A stretch of DNA of 64,000 nucleotides, from NCBI GenBank assembly GCA_902778115.1, contig CACYWG010000002.1, positions 124,001-188,000 on the forward strand. The letters run 5' to 3'. The translations under genes were made by a program, and so were the position numbers. Of this stretch, positions 57,833 to 64,000 are shown one piece after another; positions within the stretch are counted from its first letter, which is position 1, and each line of letters starts with the position of its first letter. This DNA is from Oscillospiraceae bacterium (GTDB lineage: Bacteria; Bacillota; Clostridia; Oscillospirales; Oscillospiraceae). The notes beneath the pieces were generated by a model that saw nothing but the letters and a program-made list of their open reading frames with translations, did no database searches and was not told the origin of the DNA.

Positions 57833-57835
57833 GCC

Positions 57836-59047
57836 ATGCAGAAGGTACTCGTTATCGGCGGAGGCGCTGCCGGCATGATGGCCGCCCTGACCGCCGCAGA
57901 AGATCAAAACAATCACGTCGTGCTTCTTGAGCGGCAGCAGCGCGTCGGCCGGAAGCTGCTGGCCACCGGCAACGGACGCTGCAATCTGACGAACATCGGC
58001 GCTACGGCAGCCAACTACCACGGTGAGCAGCCCGCTTTCGTGCGCCCCGCCCTGCGGCAGCTGCCGCCGACAGAGACGCTGGCGCTGTTTCGCTCCTTCG
58101 GCCTGCTGACCGTGACGGAGCCGAGCGGCCGGGTCTATCCCCTGTCGGACTCTGCCTCCAGCGTGCTGGACGTGCTGCGCTTTCAGCTCATGCAGCGCAG
58201 CGTTGAGCTGCGCAGCGCCGCCCCCGCGCGGGAGATCCACCGGGAAAAAGGCGGCTTTTCCCTTCGAACGGCCGAAGAAACTCTCTTCGCCGACAAATTG
58301 ATCGTCGCCTGCGGCGGTGCGGCCGGGAAAAAACTCGGCGGCGTGACGGACGGCTATGAGCTGCTCGCGCCGCTCGGCCACAAGCGCACAAAGCTCTATC
58401 CCTCGCTGGTGCAGCTCGTCACCGAGCCGGACTATCCGCGCGCGCTCAAGGGCGTGCGGGCGGATGCTTCCCTGCGCCTGCTTCGCGGGAAAAGCTGCCT
58501 TGGAGAAGCGCAGGGCGAAGTGCAATTCACCGAGCGCGGCGTCTCCGGCCCGGCGTCCTTCGAGCTCAGCCGCGCCGTCTCCACCGGCGGCGAAGGCCTT
58601 GTGCTGGAGCTGGACTTTCTGCGCGATTATACGGAAACGCAGCTGCGCGCCCTGCTGATCCAGCGGCGCGAGAGCCTGCCCGATCTGGATGCCGCCGAGC
58701 TGCTGACCGGCCTCGTGCACAACCGACTCGGCAAAATGATCCTGCGCTACAGCGGCGTCGATACGAAAAAAACGGTCGGTGCGCTGAACGACCGGGAGCT
58801 GTCGCATGCGGTTGGCGCCTGCAAGAATTTCCTTCTGCCGCTGCGCGGCACCGAGGGCTTTGACAACGCCCAGGTCACTGCGGGCGGCCTGCGCACCGCG
58901 GACTTCGACCCCGAAACGATGCAGAGCCGTCTGGTACCCGGGCTCTACGTCTGCGGCGAGCTTCTGGATATCGACGGCGACTGCGGCGGCTACAACCTGC
59001 AGTGGGCCTGGGCCAGCGGCCGCCTTGCCGGGAGGCTGCTGCCATGA
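57836..59047 (+). CDS. HI0933/YhiN family flavoprotein (BaiN-like)
   Basis: A 403-residue FAD-binding oxidoreductase of the HI0933/YhiN type. N-terminal dinucleotide fold VLVIGGGAAGMMAAL at residues 4-18, RVGRKLLATGNGRCNLTN near 37-54 (family hallmark), and the C-terminal FAD motif LYVCGELLDIDGDCGGYNLQ near 367. Some clostridial members (BaiN) reduce bile-acid intermediates, but the sequence does not prove it. The next flavoprotein gene overlaps by four bases. Confidence 0.9.
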   Translation: MQKVLVIGGGAAGMMAALTAAEDQNNHVVLLERQQRVGRKLLATGNGRCNLTNIGATAANYHGEQPAFVRPALRQLPPTETLALFRSFGLLTVTEPSGRVYPLSDSASSVLDVLRFQLMQRSVELRSAAPAREIHREKGGFSLRTAEETLFADKLIVACGGAAGKKLGGVTDGYELLAPLGHKRTKLYPSLVQLVTEPDYPRALKGVRADASLRLLRGKSCLGEAQGEVQFTERGVSGPASFELSRAVSTGGEGLVLELDFLRDYTETQLRALLIQRRESLPDLDAAELLTGLVHNRLGKMILRYSGVDTKKTVGALNDRELSHAVGACKNFLLPLRGTEGFDNAQVTAGGLRTADFDPETMQSRLVPGLYVCGELLDIDGDCGGYNLQWAWASGRLAGRLLP

Positions 59048-60633
59048 TCCTTGTCCGCAATCTGAAACTGCGGCCGGACGAGCCGCTTGACCGTCTGCCG
59101 AAGCTCGCGGCCAAAAAACTGCGCATCGAGCCGGCGGAGATCCGGGACTGGAAGCTCGTCAAGCGTTCGCTGGACGCGCGCAAAAAGCCGGAGATCTTTT
59201 TTGTCTGCTCGCTGGCGCTGTCAGTGCGCGGCGACGAGGCGAAGCTGCTCGCGCGGCTCCGCGACCGCGACGTGCTGCCTTATGAGGAGCCGGTCTATGA
59301 GATTCCGACCGTTTCCGCGCCGGAAACCCGCCCCGTGGTGGTGGGCTTCGGCCCGGCGGGGATGTTCGCGGCGCTGCTGCTCTCGCTGGCCGGGGCCAGG
59401 CCCATCGTGCTCGAGCGCGGGCAGGACGCGCTGACGCGCAAAGCGGCGGTGGAGGCCTTCCGCGCGGGCGGCCCGCTCGATCCGGAGAACAACGTGCAGT
59501 TCGGCGAGGGCGGCGCCGGGACCTTTTCCGACGGCAAACTGAACACCGGCACCCATGACAGGCGCATCTCCTTCGTGCTGCGGCAGTTCTTCCTCCACGG
59601 CGCGCCGGAAAACGTGGTCTACGACGCCAAGCCCCACATCGGCACCGACGTGCTGGTGGACGTGGTGCAGAATTTCCGAAAAACCGTCCTCGCCCACGGC
59701 GGCGAGATCCGCTTCGGCAGCCGTCTGGAGCGCCTGATCCTGCGCGACGGCGCCGTGGCCGGCGTCGAGGTGCGCGGCCCTGAGGGCCTGTATGAGCTGC
59801 CCTGTGAGCGGCTGATCCTCGCCATCGGCCACTCCGCGCGCGACACCTTCGTTGCGCTGCATGAACAGGGCGTTTCGATGGAGGCCAAGGCTTTTTCGAT
59901 GGGTGTGCGCATTGAGCACAAACAGGAACAGATCGACCTTGCCCAGTACGGGCGCGAGCGCGGCGATCTTCCCGCGGCGGATTACGCGCTGAACGTACAC
60001 CTGCCGGACGGGACGAGCGCATATACTTTTTGTATGTGCCCCGGCGGCGAGGTCTTTGCCGCGGCCTCGGAGGCGGGCGGCGTGGTCACCAACGGCATGA
60101 GTTACTCAAAGCGCGACGGCGAAAACGCCAATGCGGCGCTGCTGGTGACGCTCCATCCCGAGGATTTCCCGGAGGACGACGTGTTCTCCGGCCTGCGCTG
60201 GCAGCGGGAAATCGAACAGGCTGCCTTCGCCTGCGGCGGCGGGGATTACCGCGCGCCGGCCCAGCTCTCCGGCGATTTCCTGGCCGGACGGCCGAGTAAG
60301 GGGCCCGGTACCGTCGCGCCGAGCTACCGGCCCGGCGTGGTATGGTGCGATCTGCACGAGCTGCTGCCCGAACGCATCACGAAGGTGCTGGAGCAGGCGA
60401 TCCCGGCGCTCGGCAAAAAGCTTCGCGGCTTCGACGATCCCGACGCGGTGCTGACCGCGCCGGAAACGCGCTCTTCCTCCCCGGTGCGCATTCTGCGCGG
60501 GGAAGCCTGCGAGGCGCCGATCCGCGGGCTCTATCCCTGCGGCGAAGGCGCGGGCTATGCCGGCGGCATCACCTCGGCCGCGGTGGACGGGCTGCGCTGC
60601 GCCGAATCTGTGCTGGTCTCACTAATAGGATAA
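59044..60633 (+). CDS. FAD-dependent oxidoreductase, FixC/YtfG-like uncharacterised group
   Basis: A 529-residue FAD-dependent protein with an N-terminal 90-residue ferredoxin-like extension (LKLRPDEPLDRLPKLAAKKL) and then the dinucleotide fold VVVGFGPAGMFAALLLS near residue 99, FGEGGAGTFSDGKLNTGT near 156 and GEGAGYAGGITSAAVDG near 504. This is the conserved group annotated as NAD(P)/FAD-dependent oxidoreductase in Firmicutes; substrate unknown. It is translationally coupled to the YhiN gene. Confidence 0.85.
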   Translation: MILVRNLKLRPDEPLDRLPKLAAKKLRIEPAEIRDWKLVKRSLDARKKPEIFFVCSLALSVRGDEAKLLARLRDRDVLPYEEPVYEIPTVSAPETRPVVVGFGPAGMFAALLLSLAGARPIVLERGQDALTRKAAVEAFRAGGPLDPENNVQFGEGGAGTFSDGKLNTGTHDRRISFVLRQFFLHGAPENVVYDAKPHIGTDVLVDVVQNFRKTVLAHGGEIRFGSRLERLILRDGAVAGVEVRGPEGLYELPCERLILAIGHSARDTFVALHEQGVSMEAKAFSMGVRIEHKQEQIDLAQYGRERGDLPAADYALNVHLPDGTSAYTFCMCPGGEVFAAASEAGGVVTNGMSYSKRDGENANAALLVTLHPEDFPEDDVFSGLRWQREIEQAAFACGGGDYRAPAQLSGDFLAGRPSKGPGTVAPSYRPGVVWCDLHELLPERITKVLEQAIPALGKKLRGFDDPDAVLTAPETRSSSPVRILRGEACEAPIRGLYPCGEGAGYAGGITSAAVDGLRCAESVLVSLIG

Positions 60634-60656
60634 ATCTTTTTTAAGGAGGATAAATC

Positions 60657-60869
60657 ATGACTTTCAGAAACCTGACCGTGAAAGAGTGCTTTGACAATCC
60701 CAAGACCGCGGCGGTCGTCAAGGAGCTCGCCCCCAACCTGCTGAAGTACCCGATCAAGCTGTTCAACAAGAAGAGCTGCGGCGAGATCTTCGATCTGGTC
60801 GTCAGCAAAAAGATCCTCCCCGCCGACACGGCGAAGAAGATCGAGGAAGAGATCAACAAGCTGCTGTAA
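60657..60869 (+). CDS. Small helical protein
   Basis: A 70-residue protein with four amphipathic helices (KECFDNPKTAAVVKELAPNL, LPADTAKKIEEEINKLL) and an AAGGAGG site. It reads like a small folded regulatory or adaptor protein; no family recognised. It ends the oxidoreductase transcription unit and is followed by a strong terminator. Confidence 0.7.
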   Translation: MTFRNLTVKECFDNPKTAAVVKELAPNLLKYPIKLFNKKSCGEIFDLVVSKKILPADTAKKIEEEINKLL

Positions 60870-60875
60870 AACAGG

Positions 60876-60912
60876 AAAAGAGGAAGGAAACATCGGTTTC
60901 CTTCCTCTTTTT
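60876..60912. terminator. Bidirectional terminator between small protein and azlD
   Basis: GAGGAAGGAAAC and GTTTCCTTCCTC around ATCG with flanking A- and T-runs. Confidence 0.92.
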
Positions 60913-60914
60913 GA

Positions 60915-61220
60915 TTACTGAACCAGCAGCTCGATCAGAAATACGACCGCGCAGCAGGCGCCCGATACGGCCAGCAGATTGCCCTTCCACAGCGCCACGG
61001 CGATACCGACAGCGAGCGCCGCGATGCCCGCGGCCGGGATGGCGGTCGCCTCCACGATGGCGGGAAAGGTCATCACCGCCAGGGTCACATAGGGCACATA
61101 GCGCAGGAACGAGCGAACAAAGCGGCTTTGGATCGGTTTTCGGATCAGCGTCAGCGGCAGCACGCGCACGGCGTAGACCGTGACAAAGGCGATCAGGATG
61201 TAAAGCAGATTCCTATGCAT
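60915..61220 (-). CDS. azlD: Branched-chain amino acid exporter small subunit AzlD
   Basis: A 101-residue membrane protein with about four helices (YILIAFVTVYAVRVLPLTLI, FLRYVPYVTLAVMTFPAI). It pairs with AzlC to export branched-chain amino acids or analogues. It overlaps azlC by eight bases. Confidence 0.88.
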   Translation of the reverse strand: MHRNLLYILIAFVTVYAVRVLPLTLIRKPIQSRFVRSFLRYVPYVTLAVMTFPAIVEATAIPAAGIAALAVGIAVALWKGNLLAVSGACCAVVFLIELLVQ

Positions 61221-61938
61221 GGCTTTCCTCCTCCCGGATCGGGAACAGCAGCGCGGCCGCGGCCGAAATCCCGACCGTCAGCAAAATCGTGCGCGTGCCG
61301 GTCGAGATCGCGGCCAGCGCGGGGATCGCGCCAAAGGCCCAGCTGCACGCAAAGCCCGCCAGCACGCAGCAGGCGACGGACAGCTCCTTTTTCGCCGGCG
61401 GGATGATGATGGCGAGGAACATCCCATAGAGCGCCACGCTCAGCGCGCTGACCACCCGGGCGCTGAGCAGAAGACCGAGGCGGATGCCGAGGGCAGTCCC
61501 GACCGCCCAGCAGGGCGAGGCCACCGCCACCGCGCCGTAATAGTAGGCGGGTTTGAGATCGCCCTCGCGGGAGACGGCGATGCCGAAGAACTCATCGGTG
61601 ATATAATTGCCGATCAGCAGACGGTGGAAGAAGGGCGTGCTCGGAGAAAAGCGCTGGCTGAGGGCGCAGCTCATCAGAAAATAGCGCGCGTTGGTGATCA
61701 GCGTGACCAGCGCGACCTCCCAGTAGGCGGCGTTTGCGCCGATGAGGGTAAAAAGCGCGTATTCGCCGGCGGAGGCGTTGCAGAGGGCGCTGGCCAAAAA
61801 GCCCTGCGCGGGGCTCAGCCCGACGTTTCGCGCCGCAATGCCGAGAGAAAAGGACACGGCGAAATAGCCGAGGGCGATGGGGATGCCGTCCTGCATGCCG
61901 TTCAAAAACGCCGCTTTTTTGTTTCTGATCCGTCTCAC
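61213..61938 (-). CDS. azlC: Branched-chain amino acid exporter large subunit AzlC
   Basis: A 241-residue AzlC membrane protein (GMQDGIPIALGYFAVSFSLG near residue 14, ITNARYFLMSCALS near 85, DEFFGIA near 117). The start is the GTG at 61938, with AAAGGAGG seven bases upstream; upstream in-frame codons lack a site. With AzlD it forms a branched-chain amino-acid efflux system. Confidence 0.9.
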   Translation of the reverse strand: MRRIRNKKAAFLNGMQDGIPIALGYFAVSFSLGIAARNVGLSPAQGFLASALCNASAGEYALFTLIGANAAYWEVALVTLITNARYFLMSCALSQRFSPSTPFFHRLLIGNYITDEFFGIAVSREGDLKPAYYYGAVAVASPCWAVGTALGIRLGLLLSARVVSALSVALYGMFLAIIIPPAKKELSVACCVLAGFACSWAFGAIPALAAISTGTRTILLTVGISAAAALLFPIREEESHA

Positions 61939-62001
61939 GCTTCTCCCTCCTTTCGCAAAGCTGCTTCCGTTTATACCACAGCTTTGGCGGAAATACAAGC
62001 C

Positions 62002-62037
62002 AAAACGGCGGAAAGAATCCCTTTCCGCCGTTTTTTT
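62002..62037. terminator. Hairpin terminator between DUF2461 gene and azlC
   Basis: AAAACGGCGGAAAG and CTTTCCGCCGTTTT around AATCC. On the minus strand it follows the DUF2461 stop; the plus-strand side carries T7. Confidence 0.8.
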
Positions 62038-62051
62038 CTGCACATCGATCC

Positions 62052-62717
62052 TTAAACCTGCCGTCCCGCCTGCCAGGCCTCATAGCAGAAGTCAAAGAGC
62101 GGCATCAGGCGCGCAAACAGCGCCGTGAGCGTCTCGGGCAGCGTCTCGGAATAGGCCTCGCCGCCATGATCCCACTCCCGGCCGACGCTGATATATTTCC
62201 GGTTGTACCAGGGATTGAGGAGCTCTCCGCGGTCGGCCTTCGGCCGTTTATAGGTCTCTCCCCAGAGCTTCCATTCCGGCCCGAGCTGCCGAATGATGCG
62301 CTCAAAACGGGCGGGATTGGCGTCGATCTGGCGGCGGAAGGACTCCATCATCGTGGGGCTTGCGTCCCAGAAGCCCATGCCTGCGCTGCAGCCTCTGCGG
62401 CCGATCTCGAACCAGAAGGCCGGGCCGAGATTGCGCTGCTCCTCCTGATAGATCACGAACCAGAGATTGTCCTTGTAAGGGCCGCGGCCGAACAGGCGCC
62501 GCGCGTCGCGGTAAATGCGGGAATTGTGCGCGTCGAAGCGGCGCTCCGGAAAGCGCTCGCGCATCCGGCGCAGCGTATCGGCGGACAGCGCCTTGAAGGG
62601 CCGGTTCACCACTTCCTCAAACTGCTCCTTGTGCGCCAGAAACCAGGGGCGCTCGTTGTTGAAGCTCAGCTCCCAGAAGAACTCCCCGGCCTGCGGCGTA
62701 AAGCCATGAAACTCCAT
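62052..62717 (-). CDS. DUF2461 family protein
   Basis: A 221-residue protein of DUF2461 (FHGFTPQAGEFFWELSFNNE, WFLAHKEQFEEVV, FDAHNSRIYRDARRLFGRGP, AFWFEIGRRG). Function unknown; fold is alpha+beta. Starts after a small membrane protein gene with a short gap. Forms a unit with the small membrane protein and RluD genes upstream. Confidence 0.85.
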   Translation of the reverse strand: MEFHGFTPQAGEFFWELSFNNERPWFLAHKEQFEEVVNRPFKALSADTLRRMRERFPERRFDAHNSRIYRDARRLFGRGPYKDNLWFVIYQEEQRNLGPAFWFEIGRRGCSAGMGFWDASPTMMESFRRQIDANPARFERIIRQLGPEWKLWGETYKRPKADRGELLNPWYNRKYISVGREWDHGGEAYSETLPETLTALFARLMPLFDFCYEAWQAGRQV

Positions 62718-62724
62718 TGCTGTT

Positions 62725-62925
62725 TTACTTCCTCTTCTTTGCGGCGTACAGGAACATCCAGGCGACCAGGAGCAGCAGCGCGACGATCAGCACGATGCCA
62801 AGCACCGTGTCCAGCGCGCCGTGAACCAGGCTGAAGGCGCCGGAGATCAGCTTCAGCGCCAGGATCAGCACGACGACAACGACGATCAGGGCGACAAGGC
62901 CGCCGATCAGCTTTCCTTTTTTCAT
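62725..62925 (-). CDS. Small two-helix membrane protein
   Basis: A 66-residue protein with a basic start (MKKGKLIGG) and two hydrophobic helices (about 8-28 and 40-60) ending KKRK. No family recognised. It overlaps the pseudouridine synthase gene by four bases (ATGA), so it is expressed with it. Confidence 0.65.
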   Translation of the reverse strand: MKKGKLIGGLVALIVVVVVLILALKLISGAFSLVHGALDTVLGIVLIVALLLLVAWMFLYAAKKRK

Positions 62926-63848
62926 CCTTCGTCCTCCTGTTTTCCGAGTTTTCTCAAGATCTCTTCAAAATAATCCGGCAGCGCCGTCTCCAGCTCCACC
63001 AGCCGCCCGTCCGCCGGATGCCGAAAGCGCAGGCGCCGCGCGTGCAGGCACTGGCCCTCCAGCCCCTTGTCCGGGCAGGGCGCGCCGTAGAGCCCGTCGC
63101 CCAGCAGCGGATGCCCGAGGCTGGCCATGTGCACGCGGATCTGATGCGTGCGCCCGGTCTCCAGCCGGCAGCGGACATGGGTATAGCCCCGGTAGCGCGC
63201 GAGCACCTCCCAGTGCGTGACGGCCGACTTGCCGTTTTTGCGGTTGACGGCCATGCGCTTGCGGTCGGTCGGATGGCGGCCGATCGGCGCATCGACCGTA
63301 CCCGCGTCCTCCCTCAGCGTGCCGCGCACGAGCGCCTCGTACTCGCGGCAGAGGCTGTGGTCGGCAAGCTGCGCCGCCAGGCCCTGGTGCGCCGCGTCGT
63401 TTTTCGCGGCGACGAGCAGGCCGGAGGTGTCTTTATCGATGCGGTGGACGATGCCGGGCCGCTTTTCGCCGCCGATGCCGGAGAGCGTGTCGCCGCAGTG
63501 CCAGAGCAGGGCGTTGACCAGCGTTCCGTCCGGGTGGCCGGGCGCGGGATGCACCACCAGGCCGCGCGGCTTGTTGACCACGATCAGGTCGCCGTCCTCA
63601 TAGACCACGTCCAGAGGGATGTCCTGCGGCACCAGCGGGATCTCCTGCAGCTCCGGCAGACGAAGCACAAAGCAGTCCCCCGCCTCGGCGCGCGCATTTT
63701 TCTTCACGGGCTGGCCCGCGCGCGTCACGCGGCCCTCCTCGATCAGGCGCTGCACGGCGCTGCGGCTGAAGTCCTCCAAATGGCGCGCGAGGAGAGCGTC
63801 GATCCGATCGCCGCTCTCCTCTGCGTAAATGATATATGGTTCGTCCAT
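62922..63848 (-). CDS. RluA/RluD family pseudouridine synthase
   Basis: A 308-residue RNA pseudouridine synthase: N-terminal S4 domain (DRIDALLARHLEDFSRSAVQ, residues 14-70) and RluA catalytic domain with the catalytic Asp in GIVHRIDKDTSGLLVAAK near residue 137, and the C-terminal TGRTHQIRVHMASLGHPLLGD near 230-250. RluD-type (23S rRNA) is most likely, but RluA-type members overlap. The gene begins three bases after the upstream gene ends. Confidence 0.93.
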   Translation of the reverse strand: MDEPYIIYAEESGDRIDALLARHLEDFSRSAVQRLIEEGRVTRAGQPVKKNARAEAGDCFVLRLPELQEIPLVPQDIPLDVVYEDGDLIVVNKPRGLVVHPAPGHPDGTLVNALLWHCGDTLSGIGGEKRPGIVHRIDKDTSGLLVAAKNDAAHQGLAAQLADHSLCREYEALVRGTLREDAGTVDAPIGRHPTDRKRMAVNRKNGKSAVTHWEVLARYRGYTHVRCRLETGRTHQIRVHMASLGHPLLGDGLYGAPCPDKGLEGQCLHARRLRFRHPADGRLVELETALPDYFEEILRKLGKQEDEG

Positions 63849-63851
63849 GCC

Positions 63852-64000
63852 TTACCTGAACTCGGCCAGGATGTCCTCCAGGCTGAATTCCTCGGCCGCC
63901 GGATCCTTCGGCGCCGCAGGCGCGGCGGGTCTGGGCTTCGGAGCCTCGACCGCAGGCGCAGGCGCGGGCTTGGGCGCCTCCACGGGCTTAGGCGCTTCGA
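63852..64000 (-). CDS. C-terminal end of an Ala/Pro/Lys-rich protein (cut by window edge)
   Basis: The last 48 codons of a minus-strand gene running off the right edge. The visible part is a repetitive linker (EAPKPVEAPKPAPAPAVEAP) followed by a conserved-looking tail EEFSLEDILAEFR and the stop TAA at 63852. The tail may be a partner-binding peptide. Identity cannot be told; it is upstream of and in line with the pseudouridine synthase gene. Confidence 0.6.
   Translation of the reverse strand, partial: EAPKPVEAPKPAPAPAVEAPKPRPAAPAAPKDPAAEEFSLEDILAEFR

Overview
The window looks like the chromosome of a high-GC, spore-forming gut Clostridium of the Oscillospiraceae/Ruminococcaceae type. This is inferred from the gene content: a DnaD/DnaI-type primosome pair, MurT-GatD, a PyrR-controlled uracil permease, a Trp T-box, a YaaH/SleL-like cortex hydrolase and AzlC/AzlD. 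Most of the window is GC-rich with dense, short-spaced genes and many intrinsic terminators.

Left part (1-20.5 kb): on the minus strand a hisS fragment, a methylglyoxal-synthase homologue that has lost its catalytic base, the cell-shape block maf-mreC-mreD-PBP2, and a U32 family RNA-modification protein. A divergent promoter pair separates these from dnaD, a DnaC/DnaI-like loader and a DUF2804 gene. Next come a self-regulated padR-DUF1700-DUF4097 operon, an alpha-oxoamine synthase, a PyrR attenuator with pyrR-pyrP, a YyaL-like protein, a metallo-beta-lactamase-fold protein, a membrane-tethered XRE regulator and degV.

Middle (20,578-35,493): a visibly lower-GC integrative mobilizable element of about 14.9 kb. 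It carries tnpV, a DUF6809 gene, an oriT-like site, a MobA/MobL relaxase and a large serine recombinase, and it has no conjugation machinery of its own. It sits exactly in the loop of the terminator hairpin between degV and a PHP gene, so a host terminator appears to be the attB. The cargo is an almost complete thiamine salvage route: thiW (thiazole uptake), thiM, thiE, a HAD phosphatase, thiD, tenA, an ABC importer for pyrimidine precursors, and thiN. Two complete TPP riboswitch-terminator units stand in tandem before the operon, followed by a third multi-branched RNA that I cannot assign. Two clusters of related palindromes bracket the cargo, and a probable structured noncoding RNA lies next to oriT. 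With no thiL present, the likely logic is: import precursors, make TMP with ThiE, dephosphorylate it (HAD), then make TPP with ThiN.

Right part (35.5-64 kb): host genes resume with a PHP phosphoesterase and an MtaD-like deaminase, a MITE-like intergenic repeat, gatD-murT, an acyltransferase-fold protein, murC, a CCA-adding enzyme, a family 4 uracil-DNA glycosylase, DUF2156 and GNAT genes, a Trp T-box with a TrpB2-type synthase, hflX, an LRR lipoprotein, a YigZ protein, oligoendopeptidase F, a LysM-GH18 spore protein, two lipoproteins, asparaginase, two FAD-dependent proteins, azlCD, DUF2461 and an RluD-type pseudouridine synthase. The window ends inside an Ala/Pro/Lys-rich protein.
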